Shown here: one piece after another, positions 45,325 through 58,900 of the stretch | How the letters are laid out: each line of letters starts with the position of its first letter | Numbering within the stretch: position 1 is the first letter of the stretch | Source: Sordaria brevicollis | Lineage: Eukaryota; Ascomycota; Sordariomycetes; Sordariales; Sordariaceae | DNA: 64,000 bases | Reading direction: 5' to 3' | Assembly: GCA_033439795.1 (NCBI GenBank) | Contig: JAUTDP010000010.1 | Span: forward strand, 2,418,001-2,482,000 | Notes under the pieces: model-generated | The model's input: only the letters and a program-made list of their open reading frames with translations | Database searches by the model: none | Told to the model about the DNA's origin: nothing | Translations under genes and position numbers: made by a program

Positions 45325-47148
45325 TTAATGAGTCCATTCCCTCGTACTAGCCCCAAAAGCCCCCCTAGCCTCCTCCTCCAACAACTTCCTCTTAATCCCC
45401 CTCGCCTTAACCCCCACAAACAACACCATCGCAATGCCAATCAGCAGTCCCGTCGCCATCAACCCGACATTGACAGGCACCGGATCGCCCCCGAAAGTTT
45501 CGTGAAGGAGGTAATCCAGCCCGGACTGACTAAAATTCAGCAGTCCAGCAAAGCAGATAATAGTCCCGTACACCGTGCCAAACGTTCTAAACCCGAATAC
45601 TTTGGCGCTGTAATCGGACACGGCGGTGTAATAAAAGGGGCGGTAGAGGACAAAAAGGCAGACGTTGGCGTAGGCGGCGAGCATGGAGTGGGGGATGATG
45701 CCCAGGATGCCGATGGTGGTGGCGGTTGCGACTAAGGTGGTCAGGACGGTGAGGGTGGATGTGCGGTCGAGGATTATGCCGATGAAGGGGATTGACAAGA
45801 TGCCGCCGAGGGGGAGGGCGAGGTCGAAGAAATCGTTTATGCGCTCGGATAAGAGCGGGGAGGAGAGGAGGGAGGTGTATTGCACGCGGATGGTGGCTAC
45901 GAAGTAGTTTATGCGGGTCATTTGGACGACTTTTTCGTAGAATTGTTAGTGACCGGGCAAAAGGGAGAGGGGGTGGGGGAAGGAAAAGACAAACCGGTAA
46001 ACAAGCAGATCAAAATAAACCAAGGACTCCTAATCTGCTCCCAAGCCGTATAAGCATGCATCACACCCCAAACGCCCGAAATCTCATTCTTGCGCTCTTC
46101 CCTCCTGGCCTGTTTGTCGGCCTTGGTAGTCCCCAGCAGTTCCTGGATACCCGAAACGACTTCGGCACGATGTTGTCTCTCTTCCTCATGTAAGAGGGCA
46201 GTTTCCTCGTCGATCTGGTCGTCAAATGCCCCCGAATCGACAGCAATAGGCTCTTCGATTTCTTCCACCAGTTCACCGACTGTCTTGTAGGATTGAGCGG
46301 GCATCAGGACGAACTGGATCACGACGATGGCGGCGGGTACGACGAGGTAAGCGAGGAAAAACGACTGGTGGCCAAAGGCTTCGTTGGTTCGTTCGTAGAT
46401 GACGCGGTAGACGAGGAACAGAGCGCTGGAGGCGTCGAAGGCACCCGTCAAGAGAGCGAGGATCAGGCCGGAGTTCTTGGGGAAGGCGTTGGAGAGCTGG
46501 AAGGAGGAGATGTAGGTAAATGGTCCACCGAGAGCGAGGAAGAGGTAGCCGAAGAGTAGTCCGTCGAAGGGTAACTTGTTCTCGAAGGACATGAACAGGG
46601 CACCGATGGCGAGGGACAGGGCTCCCAGAAGACCGCACACACGGGGACCGTAACGATCGAGGATGGCACCGACGGGGAGGGCAGCAACGTTGGTGGCCAC
46701 GGCGGCGGTGGTGAACATGAGGTTGAGATGGATCTCGACGCAGGTGTCTTCGCTGATGGCGTCCTCGTCGTTGGGGTCGGGCCTGCAGACGTCTCGGTAG
46801 GCACCCTCTCGTTTTAGGACGGGCTTGATGGCGGCATAGCCGAAGACTATACCGGCGGCAAAGAGGCAGTAGATGACGGCGACGACTACTTGGACTGTTT
46901 TTGACAAGAGGTTAGTATCACATGTTGAAATACTGGAGTAGAGGTGACATACGCGTTCTCTTCCACCTTGGAACTTCAAAGGCACCTACGGCCTGGATCT
47001 GTTCCAGAGCTGGAGGATCCCATTCTGCTGGTAGAGGGTTGAAGCTGATTTTGCGAGCACGGGTCGAGGCATCGGAGCTTCTCCTAGATCGGTTTTCTGT
47101 GAGGAGGGGAGCAAAGGTCTCCAGTGAGGAGACACGGTTCAGAGACAT
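45325..47148 (-). CDS. major facilitator superfamily transporter (FMP42-like, SLC43 group)
   Basis: Three exons on the minus strand: 47148-46953, 46894-45995 and 45929-45325, giving 566 residues. Introns of 58 and 65 nt have donors GTATGT and GTTTGT, branches CTAAC, and acceptors ACAG and AAAG; the joins read W-K-R-T/L-Q-V-V-V and C-L-F-T/V-V-Q-M-T-R. There are about 12 hydrophobic segments split by a large charged central loop (about 290-350). The MFS loop signature is visible as G-A-I-L-D-R-Y-G-P-R. Conserved pieces such as R-I-N-Y-F-V-A-T-I and R-T-F-G-T-V-Y-G-T match the fungal FMP42-type group related to SLC43 amino-acid carriers. Substrate and membrane are unknown. A soluble N-terminal region of about 65 residues, with Ser/Arg-rich sites, precedes the first segment. 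Confidence 0.9.
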
Positions 47149-49099
47149 GGTGACGACGGTATCCTAGAGGTATACGTCTATGTCTATGGGTACCTTAGGA
47201 AAAGGGAACGGAGGGGAGGAGAGAGAGAGAGACGGGGTAAGAGCTCTGGAAGGCTCGAGGGTGGTCGTCTCACGGTTCCCTTATAACACACACACACACA
47301 CGGTCACGATGAAGCAAGAGGAGCAAAAGAGGACGAGGGTAACCTAGGACGAAGTGAAGAGAGGAGGGGTAAAAGATGATATTATGAACAAGGCCAAGCA
47401 AGGCGTGCTAGTAGGGCCGGCACCGGCCTGGACTTGGCGTTGATCCGGGGAAGTCTAAGAAAAACGGAGGAGGGAAGTGGAGGTTGGGGGTCACGGAAAA
47501 CAAGAAAGTGACGTCGTTGAAGTTGCAGGATGGTGTCCGTCTTGTCTCGGTCCGTAGGTGGGAGACACGCGGCCGGAGGGAAGGAGATGCGTAGTCCTGC
47601 CTAATCTTATGAGTCTAATGTAGAGATGAAGTGTCTGTCACTTGAAGACAAAAAGAAACTGAAAAAAAAGAGATGTTCGATAGAGTGGCAGCGAGGTGGT
47701 TGAGGCGAGTTTCTTTCACACCCTCTCTCACACACAGGGAGGCATTCCTCAATGGAACTCGACCTTGTTGCCGTCCTTGTTCGTCACTTGACGTCCTTCT
47801 TTCGAGTCTCGGCCACCACCAATACCAACCTCTCCTTGTCAACGAACCAAACAAAAGTCTCCAATTGAAACCAAATTGACAAATCCCTTTTTCCGTGGGG
47901 GTACAGAAGAGAATCTGGGGTAATAGGTTGTGCTCTGTGATCTTTGGCCGGTCTCTGAGGAAGTTGATTCGGGAAGGAAGCAATGAACATGCAGTCAGGG
48001 TTGGAGATCAGGGAGATGTTGTTGAACCATTGAAAGGTTGGCAACTGCAATGGCACTCTGGCACTGTAGAGACACCAAATCAGGCATCCCGTTGCCAGCC
48101 GCAGGGGGCAGGTGATGGCTACAATTCAGTGTAGCGTCTAACATTACCCCGCTGTGAGCCGCCATTCCACTTTCAAGGCCACCATTGCACATGCACCACT
48201 GGCACCGCAGCGAACCACTGCAGGAACTCGAGGGCGAGTTGACGAGGATCGGAGCGAAGGGTGTTCATCCAAGGAAGTGATGGTGAAAATCTGTTCGCTT
48301 GGTTCCGAGCACGTGATATCCGACGAGTTGTGATGAACTGTTGTGAGTAAAGAGTTTTACTGACGATGTGATAAGAGTACCTAGCTGACGGCCAAATCCG
48401 ATCCGAGATAGGACCTTTGCTGATGAAGAGTTTTCGAAGCTGAAGTGGAAGCGGGCTGACGCTCACCATTCCCAACTTGAAGATGGTGTTCTTGGTGTTT
48501 TGCCCTGTGAAGCCTGGAACTCGCCTGGAATTTGCGCCGGCTCGCACTGAGGCTGCAGCAATGGCGCAAAACAAAATGGAAACTGGTGGAACCAAGGTGG
48601 GACCCTGCCGGCCGGCCCCGCTCTTCCCCGGTTGGCCGAGTCTTTTGAAAGAGTTCAAGTTTCGAGACACAGCAGATTGAAAAGGTGGTGAGACGGCATC
48701 GACTGTCTCATATTTGCAATTTGACAAGTTGATGTTTGAAGAGCATTTCAAGAGTGCACCTTGACCGAATATTAGGCGAAAAAGGCATCCTCGAAGGAAT
48801 ATCTATCCAAGAGGGTCTCATATGCCCAGTCTTCATTTCTTCAGCTGAAGAAGCAACAAGACATCACAGTCACATGCACTATTTCGTCCAATATCAAGAC
48901 TCTCAACCTAACCCAGTACAACTAGATACAAGTCTCTTCTCAAGACTCAACTCCAACCTTGAAAGAGTCCGGCGTGAAGAGAGAATCAAGAGACTTCAAA
49001 ACTTCAAACAACTTCCCGTACCCCTGGCCCATTGTTTAGGCGCTTTGACCAGGAGTACCCGGGTTGCCCCGCCATCTGATCAGTTACTACTTACCTAGT
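47149..49099. other. intergenic region at the edge of the AT-rich block
   Basis: Normal composition until about 49080, then an abrupt change. It contains a short (CA)n run near 47285-47301 and the probable leader of the MFS gene. Open frames such as 48736-49098 lack coding-like composition. No RNA gene recognised. Confidence 0.4.
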
Positions 49100-49120
49100 T
49101 ATATAGGGGGGTCGTAAACG
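49100..49120 (+). repeat. left terminal inverted repeat
   Basis: TATATAGGGGGGTCGTAAAC, at the exact point where sequence composition changes from normal to AT-rich. It pairs with the inverted copy at 60494-60514. Confidence 0.65.
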
Positions 49121-49888
49121 GTTTGCAGACTAATAACGAACTGTTTATAAAAAAATTTCTATTATGTAAATAAACCGTACTAGCAACCCTTTAAAATTTT
49201 TGAGCTGTTATTCCCCTAAACAAATATTTTAACCTTAGTAGTAACTATTATGAACAATTATAATAAGTTATATATAACCACATTAACAATTAGTCAAATT
49301 AACTACTTATCAACATAGTAATTACAAAAAGTAATAGTTAACTTAGCACAACGTTTACAAAGATACTATAATAACTAATTATTTATTTATAAACCGATAA
49401 AAAAAATAATTATAATTAAGTATAATTATTTATACTATTATAATTTATATAGGCGGCTTTATTATACAACCGTCAACTAGGTTAATTATTAATAAGTATA
49501 ACCGTCAATTAGGTTAACTTTTAATAAATATAACCACTTAAACCGTTACCGGTTATTTAATTTAATATATAAATAAAATAATTATTATAAACCGAAATAA
49601 TTATTTAATACAATTATTAAATATAGTAATAGTTATTTATAATTATAATTACCTTTTTTAATAGAAATTTCAAATAATAATTAATATAAAAAGGGGTAAT
49701 TAAAAATAACCGTTATATAAAATAACCGTTATTAAAAATAATTATTATATAAAATTATTACCAAATTAAATAATAGTAAGCATACTTATCGGCCGGATAG
49801 TTTAATTACGTATAGAAATATCTAGGGGTCCGTATATATTATTAATTCTATTATAATAGGTATTACTATCCCGGCCCGATTCCTCCCG

Positions 49889-50080
49889 CTACCCGGCTAG
49901 CTCTAATTCTAACTCCGGGTCCTACTACCCGGCCGGCTCCAACTCCAATATATACTACCCGGCCGGCTCTAATAACTTTACCCGCTACCTAGCCGGCTCC
50001 AGCTCTATCCAATACAATATACTACCCGGCCGGCTCCAATTCCAGTATATACTACCTAGCCGGCTCTAATACTATAATTT
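49889..50080. repeat. GC-rich ~30-bp minisatellite inside AT-rich DNA
   Basis: Six units start with CTACC at 49889, 49925, 49955, 49985, 50022 and 50052 (spacing 36, 30, 30, 37 and 30). The core is CTACCCGGCCGGCTC followed by a CAATTCC-like and TATATA part. The units lack CpA, which can explain why they stayed GC-rich under RIP. Confidence 0.8.
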
Positions 50081-50559
50081 ACTAATAAATATTTAATAAT
50101 TAGAATAACGGATAATATATCAAGTAATTATATATAATTAGAAGGTTAATAAGGAAATTTATAAAGGAATAAACGGAATAACGGAGAAATTTAATTTACG
50201 TATATTATATAATTATTTAATATAAAACTAACTATAATCGCCAATTAACTAATTATAATAAATATAAATTAACGAAATAATTTATTAAAAATAAACGGAA
50301 TTAAACTTATTTAAGTAAATTATATATACTAATCGATAAATAGCAATTAATTATTCGGTATAAATTCTACCTCTCTATTTAATTGCATTTTACGGATACC
50401 GTTAATAATTATAGTAAATAGCACCATAAATAGACCGTTATTACCAAGTACGGGTAAATTAATAATCTCCTAAGAACAATTCTCTAAAATATCCGCCTAA
50501 TTTACATTAATACTAAGTTTAACGATCTATATAATTAATAGACCGGTTAAAGGCTCCGA

Positions 50560-53500
50560 TTTACTATTTACGGACACGGGCTTAACGATAAAGAAAATAT
50601 AATATAACTTACCGGACTAGGTACCTCCTCCACCGTATACCCCCTATAACATTATAATTATTAATACGTATTACGGTAGTTTGTATAGTATTAAGTGTTA
50701 AAGACGCGTTTATTAATATCCGCATTATACGTAAAGATGTAATTTAGCCGCGCGCGTATTAAGGTATTACTTACTCGCTAATAAAAAATAAATTAGCCTT
50801 AGTGGAATATCCGTTTACGTTTACCGTTTAAAATACTAAGTTATATAAATTAGTATAATCAATATATTTCGGTATGCTAAGAGTTAGTAAAGTTATACTT
50901 ACTTATCGTTAAATATTACCTTTTTTGTAAAGTTATAAGTACGAGAGGGTGAGAGTAGGTCGCACAAGGTAGGTCTATTCTAGGAGAAAGACTTTAACTT
51001 GGCCAAATATAAGTCTTTAGTTAGGAGCTATCCTCTTTTATACTTATACGCTTCCCTGTGGGTCCGGAACGGTCGGCGCCCGGACTCCGAAATCCTTTCC
51101 TCTATATTATATCCTACTATCTTTATCTTATCCGCTATTTTATCCGTCGTCCTAAGCCACTGTGCCCTAGTTGTACGGGTCCCCCTAAGCCTTCCTAGCG
51201 ATACCCTTACATTTTTCTACTATAGAATTTACTAATTCCTTATTATAATTACGTTACGGCTATACTCTTACTAGTATATTCGACGCAATATTACTCTAAA
51301 TATTATAAATATTTATTAATTACGGATAGGGAGGCCGTATATATTGCGGTATACTTCCGCTTTTACTTATATTAGCGCTTTAATATTTCTATAATCGTTA
51401 TTAAAAATAATATCGATAATACCCGTCGACGGATTATTATTATCCTCCGCGTCCTCGGGTAATAAATTCTTATACTCTAAAATAATATTTAAGAATAATA
51501 TTGGTAATATCCCTCTCAAATTCTTTAAACGTATAATCATTTCGGGCTTATTAAGGATAAACCCGTTTAATAATAGGAACCGGATCAATTATATTATATT
51601 CTCGTACAATAAATAATCCTTCTCGGGCTCGCGGTAATTCTAATATATTATAATAAGCTTCTAAACTCTATAAATATACTATTAATACCGTCCGAATTAT
51701 CCATACGAAGAACCGCCCGGTATTAAATAATATAAATAAAAGCGCGAATTGTACGAAATTAAACTAAATTAAAATACAATAATATAATAATTCGCGTTTA
51801 CTACCATTATAACGCCACTTATTTTAATCTATATACGACTAGGCAAATACCCCCAATTAATAGAAACGGGAAATACCTAATAAACCGCCTATCGTACCCT
51901 TGAATTTATTTTTCACCGCACGGTATAACTACCTATCTCTAAATACTTAATAACATTAAAAATTATAAACGAAAATTCGGAATAACTTACTTATATTTAA
52001 ACTCTCCTAATAATACTATTATTAATCCTAAGAAACTATATCGACGAAAAATTTCGAAATAATATAAACTAATATAAACGTTTAATATACCTACTTATTT
52101 ACAATATTTAAACGCTTTTTAGGAAATAGATAATACGCTAATATTAATATTGTTAACTATAATAACCGTAATAATAATAATATTATTATTATCGATTATA
52201 TCGTTAATATTACTAATAGGCTTATTAGCGATAATAAAGCTTCCCGGCTCGGGTTAGGGTATTATTAATATTATTAAACGAAAGCTTACTTACGAACCGG
52301 CTAGCGCAATATTCTTCCGTCTTCCACTTCGTCGTTTATTAATAATATTACCGGTAATTACCTTTAATATTAACCGAATTATAGCCTCGTATAGTAATTA
52401 AAATATCTATTTATTAGTCCGAATTATTATATAAATATATTAATATATACGTTCTTCGGCCCTAAGGGACGGCGCCGATAATAATATATTTAATTTAATA
52501 ATCCAAACTAATATAATAATTAAAATATTAATTATAAACGGATTCGTACCGTATATTATGCTAATATAATTAGTAATTTCGTAATCGAAAGTATTTTCGC
52601 TAATTCTCAATATTAGGATATCGAAAACCCCCTATATTCTTCGAATAAATTTAACTTTAAGGTCGGTTTATTTTAATTAAAATAAACTAACGATTATTAT
52701 TAAAATTAACTATTAGGTATACTTTTATAGGCTATATATTTTATAATTAAATAATAATTATAAACGTTGCCAACTTGGATAAAACGGCATTTGCCGCAAA
52801 ATTTTAACGTAGCGGACTACGGTAATTGGTTTAAATACCGAATTTATTAAAATAATATAAAAATTATAGCTAATCCCTTTAAATTTAGAATAGGCAATAT
52901 TACTCGGACAGCTACAAATTAAATCTAAAGCTAGGGCGATATAGCGGATAGCGGGTAGTTATAACGATATACTATACGTAGTATAGAATTTCTTCCTTTC
53001 GTTGACCTTCCGTATACTATCGAATTCGCGCCGGATTCGAATAAACTCGAAATAGCCTTATAAAAATTCGACGTACGAATTATTAATATTAGTTCGCTTA
53101 TCGGCAAGGATTTTATATTCGCAATAACCAAAATTAACTATTATTTCTATAATACTATTATTCTCGTTCTATTAGGGTATATCTCTAATAAATACAATAA
53201 TCGGAATATATAAAAATATTTAAAAATATTATATATTAATATTATTAATAAATATCCGTTATAATATTTAATTAACCTTCTAATTATATATAATTATAAT
53301 ATATCCTCTATCTAATACGGTTAATAATTCGAATACTTATATAACCTCTTCGAAATTCGACCTATAAGGGCTTAAAATAACCGGAAAGATATTAATCCAC
53401 TTAATATACTCTTACCGGGGCAAGGCAGCAATTTAAATATATAACCCTATAATTAATTTAGTTATTAATCGATAAAGCCCGAAGCTATCGTTATATTGAA

Positions 53501-55450
53501 AAATAAGTATAGAGTATACTATATTATATTTTTAATATATAAATTTATTAATTAATATTTATCGGCTAAATTCCTAAACTTCGAATTTACTAAGTATTAG
53601 CAAAACCTTATAAATTAATATTAACGCGCTATTTATATTAAAAAATATTCGGCGGATTATCGGCGAATTGTATATTAAATTATTATCGAACGTAATATAA
53701 TTACTATAAATATAATCGAATTTAATATTAATAGGGCCTCGTCGAATTTTATTTAAATCGACTAACTCTAATAGGTCGATAAATAAAATTAATTTATTAT
53801 TTAATTCATTCCCGGTCAATAAATTAATATCAACTTATTTACCGGCCAAAGTACGAAGACTAATAACGCGAAAAACGACCAAAATAATATTACCCTTTCG
53901 GTTATACTATATATTCGACGTAATCGGAGGAATACCCGGCCATTCGACTCCTAAAAATCGAAATGTACGCTAATTTTAATATATAATTCGAATTTACCCG
54001 AAATGCTACTACTAATTCTTCGGGGCTATACAATCTCGTAAACGGTAGTAACGTATATAATCGATATATATATACTCGAATTCGATAAAATCCCTTAGGA
54101 ATATTAATTACCTAAAGGAATTATTAATAAATAAAAGGTAATATATAAATTCATTATTAATAATACGAATCGAATTAGTTTAATACGTATTATATTATAT
54201 TTTTATAAAATTATTTACAAAATTAATAAAATTATAGTATATCTTTTTAATAAAATTCAATAATTATAATAACTGTTAATAAATATCGATAGGATCGAAG
54301 ATATAAAAGTTTTAAATAACTATTGACGATTGCCCGAAGCCCCTCGACCGTATTATTTCCTTACGCGACGTAAATAGCGACTTCGGGTTAAATACTAAAT
54401 TTTTAGCGGTCCGTATATCGAAATATAGTAACGCTTCGCGTATATAACGTTTTAATATTTTTAAATTCGATAGTATTTTATTTAACTCTTTACTTCTAAC
54501 CTACAGGTCGCGTTTGAAAATCCGGAAAAGTTCGATATAGATAGCGTACTATTTACTCGAAATACTATTAATTATATATATTAATCCCTATTCGAATTAA
54601 AAATCTATTAGATTATAATATCATTAATATTCGAAATTAACCGATTCGGATTTAATAAATTCGGAGTAAACATCTATATTTAGTTCGATATCGTTTAGAA
54701 GCGTAGCGGTAGCGGTAACGGCTTTATTACCAATATTATTATTAAAGCCTAATTAACCTAAATTATCGATAATATTTTCAACTTCCGAATTATCGACTTC
54801 GTCGTTATATACTTTAATAGGATTTTAATAATCAATAAGGATAGGAAAATCTTCGGCGTTAATTATATTATCGTTATCGTCGTCGTCGTCGTTATCGTCA
54901 TCGTTATCGTTATCGTCGTCGGAATCGGAATCGGAATCGGAATTAGAATCAGAATTAAAATCGGAATCGGAATCGGAATCGGAATCGGAAAGCTATATTA
55001 AATAATAAATATTAATTAAATAATATATATAAATATAATAATTAAATAGCTTAATTAACCGTCGATTAATTAAGGTCGCCGTAATTATTTCGAATAGCGG
55101 GATTGCGGTTAACACCATTATTTAATAACGAAGTAAATAATAGCGACGAAAAGGACAATACTAATAAACGCTAAAGAATAACTATAACTTCTACTATTAT
55201 AGGGTTATAATTATCTCCTCTACTTTCGTCTTTATCCTTATTTTTATCCTTATTTTTATTCCTATCTTTAAATTATAGCGGATTTACTCGAAATCGTCGC
55301 GGAGGCTATCGGTCTTTATTATTAGAATCGTTATCGCATTAGGGCCGTTTATTCCTTATTTTATCTAAAATTATAATTAAAATACTTATCGCTATCGTTC
55401 GTTAAAATATAATATTAGGTTTAACGCGGCAATAGAATATAAAACGCTAT
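50560..55450 (-). pseudogene. decayed transposase-like gene (minus strand)
   Basis: Reading the minus strand and taking TAA/TAG as former Gln, long protein-like stretches appear: an N-terminal charged part (about 55400-55150), a Ser/Asp then Asp-rich repeat (54990-54880), a helical part (54600-54300), a middle (about 53820-52900) with F-G-Y-C-E-Y-K-I-L-A-D-K-R (the Tyr residues may be former Cys) followed by G-Y-F-E-F and an L-P-A-I-R-Y-I-A-L-A-L-D block, and a C-terminal part (51590-50950) that is locally open. A plausible intron with ACTAAC and TTAG survives near 50880-50930. The pattern resembles a large family of fungal transposase-like proteins with an N-x-G-C-R-x-C motif, recalled from family knowledge. 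Ends are approximate; several introns are likely. Confidence 0.5.
54880..54990 (-). repeat. Ser-Asp / Asp-rich coding simple repeat
   Basis: On the minus strand, GATTCC-type hexamers encode repeated Ser-Asp, followed by a GAC/GAT-rich run encoding Asp and Asn. It lies in frame within the decayed gene. Confidence 0.75.
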
Positions 55451-56128
55451 ATAATAATAGGCGTTCTTTCTTCCGGTTCGAATAAAGAAAGAAACGAATA
55501 AATCGGTTTTTTTTTTGACGTCGTAGGTAATATTCTAAACGAATCGAAATTAATAAATAAAAAAGAGAATTAAAAAAGCAATTAAACGGGAAGAAGAAAA
55601 AAAGGTAATTATTTAATTCGATTTAAAATTTTTAAATTAGGTAGTAACTATAAGCGGGGTAATTCGGAAGGAACGAAGTAATTCGCTAAAGGAAAGTACA
55701 ACGGATATTTAGCAATTAAACGGTAAATACTCTATTTAATACGCCGCGGTATATAAAGCCGCGGTCGGTCTATTTAATTTTATTTACATAATAAATTTAA
55801 CGCGTTTCCTTATATAAATTTACTAAAACTTTAATTAATTAATTATTAATACCCAATTAAAATTACTATTATATATTTAAATTTAACTAAAATAATACCT
55901 TTTAATTAAAACGACGCCCTATTTAACCGACCGGTCGACGTAGTATATATTTACATTCTATTAACTTAAATATAGCAATATACGCCAACTTCCGATATTC
56001 TCCGAATCGAACTATAGGAATTCAACGCTAAATTTATTCTAATACTAAACCACCGACCCGCTATTCTTATTAATAATATTACAATTATTAACGAAAATAA
56101 GGAGGAAATAAACCAATATATTATTAAT

Positions 56129-56318
56129 ATCCCTACTTAATAGCCGAACCTTATTAACGCGCCGCCTATTTAAATAGAGCCTCCAGTCGCTTTTCGAGCC
56201 ATTTTTAACCGTAGCGTAATTAAATCCCTACTTAATAGCCGAACCCTATTAGCGCGCTACCTATTTAAATAGAGCCCTTAATCGCCTTTCGAACTATTTT
56301 TAATTATAATATAATTAA
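56129..56318. repeat. 95-bp tandem duplication diverged by RIP
   Basis: Copy 1 (56129-56223) and copy 2 (56224-56318) both begin ATCCCTACTTAATAGCCGAA and end TAATTAA. Most differences are C/T or G/A, the change RIP makes. Confidence 0.8.
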
Positions 56319-57099
56319 ATTTATAATTACGGCTAACTTAATACTAAAAGTCTCTTTTATATTTATTTCCTCTTTTACGGAATAGTTTATTTCTTTTATA
56401 ATCCAATTATTTATTATCCTAATTAATAACCTAACGACCCTTAACTTAACCGGATTTATATAAATTAGAAATCTAATATTAGCAATCCCTATAAATAATA
56501 CCGACGTATTTCTCTACGATTTTTTTACTAATACGGCTAAGGGATTATAATTTAGATTACTAATCTAATTCGTCGAATTATATAATTATACCTCTACTTA
56601 CCTTAATTTACATTAATTTATTAAAGGGTATAATTATACTTTACCAAATAAAATAAATAAAATTAGAAAAGGTCGATTAATTATTAATAATAATATATAG
56701 AATAAATAGAATTAGAATATCCTAAGAAAAGACTAAAGATTAATATTTAAAAACTATAAAAGAAAAAGAGAGAAAAAAAAAAAAAAAAGAAAAAAAGACG
56801 GCAAATAATAACACACACAACGGACGACGCGTAGGCGGGAGGCAACCAAGCGACTTAAAAATTCACTATAGTATTAGAATTATTATTATTAACGGTACTA
56901 GAGGGGGCGATACTAGGGTTGGAAGCCGAACGACGGATCTTAGCGTAGGCTATTATTATATAATATAATTATTAATTATAATAATACGAACGAATATAAT
57001 ATAATAATAATAATATATTTAAATTAACGTTAATATCCTCTTAAATCCTCCTCTTAAGGGTATAACGACGGCCTACCCTCTCGAAGACCTATTTAAAAT

Positions 57100-58900
57100 A
57101 CCGGGGCCGAACGTACTTAAATTCTTAATATATTACAATTATTAGTAAATAAATTCGAATTTATTTATCCTATAATAGATTTCGTTAAATTAATTTACCT
57201 TTATAATAAATTAGATTATTATAAAACTTTAATATAATTTTACGGCGGCCGGTACTAATTACTTCAACGTCTTTACCCGCGCGTAATTCAGCCTCCATTT
57301 CCCAATAATATTCGGCTACTTTATAAGCGATTAATTTGAAGAATTCTATATAATACCTATACTATTAATTAAGAATATTATTTTTTTTATTAATTAATAT
57401 ACCCTCGATATAAAATTATCCTACCGGATAGGAGTTAATATAATCGATACGGCCCCGCATTTAAGTCTAAATTTTTTTAAAATTCTAAATCGATTACAAT
57501 TTATCTATTTTATTACGAAATTTATCGCTATTAAAAATAATAGCGGGATTGAGGATATTAATATACAAAGGGTTTTAGGCGTACGCGCGGAAGAATTATT
57601 AGAAAAATAATAATATTAACCATCTAATTTTTTAACTATAAATTATAATTAAAAAGGGAACGAAAGATTAAAAGAAAAAAGTAAATACTTACTTCTATTA
57701 TCTTTAAAATATAATTCTTATTATACTTCCCCGCATTTATTAATACCTTACGGGCCTTTTTATATTAGGAAGAGTATTTATCGATATCTTTATAAATAGA
57801 ATAAATAATTTAATTATATAAATTTATTAATATTCGATATTATTAAATAGGAATTAAATATTAATCCTACTTTCTCCTCGTACGCCGGAATATTACGGTA
57901 GTAAAAAAAGATTTACTAAACCGTTTTATTAGAAAGTTTATCGTAAAAGCTTTATTCCTCTTCGATAATTTTTTTAATTTAAGCCTAAATAAAACCCTAA
58001 TTTACTAAATCTTCGGATTTATAAATAAAGCCCTTACCCTTCTTACCCTTATAATTTTAGTAGGCCTATATAATAATTAAGCTTATAAATAATTACTACT
58101 TTTTAATCTATAACGAGTAATTAACAATATCGATTAATATTATAATAATATAAATTAATATTTTAAAACCAATTACGGTAAGAATTTATTTTATTAATCG
58201 ATTAACCTCCTCCTCCTCCTTTATTAACCTCTTCCCCTTCCTCTTTTACCCTACCCCTAACTTCCTTTTCCTCCTTATCCTCCTCCTTTACCCTACTTTT
58301 AATTATTTCTTCCTCTTCTTTATCCTCCTTTATTACTTCTTTACCCTTAATTTTAATTATTCGTTCTTTAGCCTTAACTTTAACCTAAACCTTAACGAGT
58401 AAATTATTTATATATTTAATATTAAAGCTAAATTCGTCCTTCTCTTTATTTAAGGCCGGATCGATCCCGAAGTCGGAATTAAAAGACTCTAATTCGTCGG
58501 CGAGATTTTCCTTTATAAATTACGCTTAATAAATTACGTTAACTTTATTACCGGTTTTATAAACCGCTTAATAAACGGTTTTAGCCTCCTTTATTTACTA
58601 TTTATATTCGCGGAATTTAACGCAAACGTCCGTAAACTTACTTACCGGTATATCGCCACTCTTTTTTATATCTTTAATTTCGGTTTAATACGTATAATAA
58701 TCTTTAATTATTTTTTTATATTCGGTATATAATTTCCTTATTTCGCCGTCGGCCTAATCTATATTCTTCTTAAAATCGTTAAAAGTAATAAACTTTTTAA
58801 CGAAGAAGGGGATATAGGGTAGGGAGGGCAAGGTAGGCGGAGAGGGCTAAGAAGGCTAAGAAGGCTCGGCGGCGGCGGAGGGCTTATTAAATTGAAATAT
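57100..58900 (-). pseudogene. decayed charged coiled-coil-like gene (minus strand)
   Basis: From about 58890 downward the minus strand reads as Pro/Ala-rich then Lys/Glu/Asp-rich protein interrupted almost only by TAA/TAG. The best-preserved part is about 58800-58210 (for example E-L-E-S-F-N-S-D-F-G-I-D, then a Lys/Glu repeat). A probable decayed intron separates it from a second stretch at about 58080-57850. Not assigned to a family; same strand as the transposase-like relic. Boundaries approximate. Confidence 0.5.

Noticed and set aside
49889..50080. CRISPR-like regularly spaced repeat
   Set aside because: Eukaryotic DNA, with no unique spacers; the units are contiguous and the spacing varies, so it is a minisatellite.
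51367..51588. Short intact minus-strand open frame, 73 codons
   Set aside because: It is the least mutated piece of a longer decayed transposase-like frame, not an independent gene.
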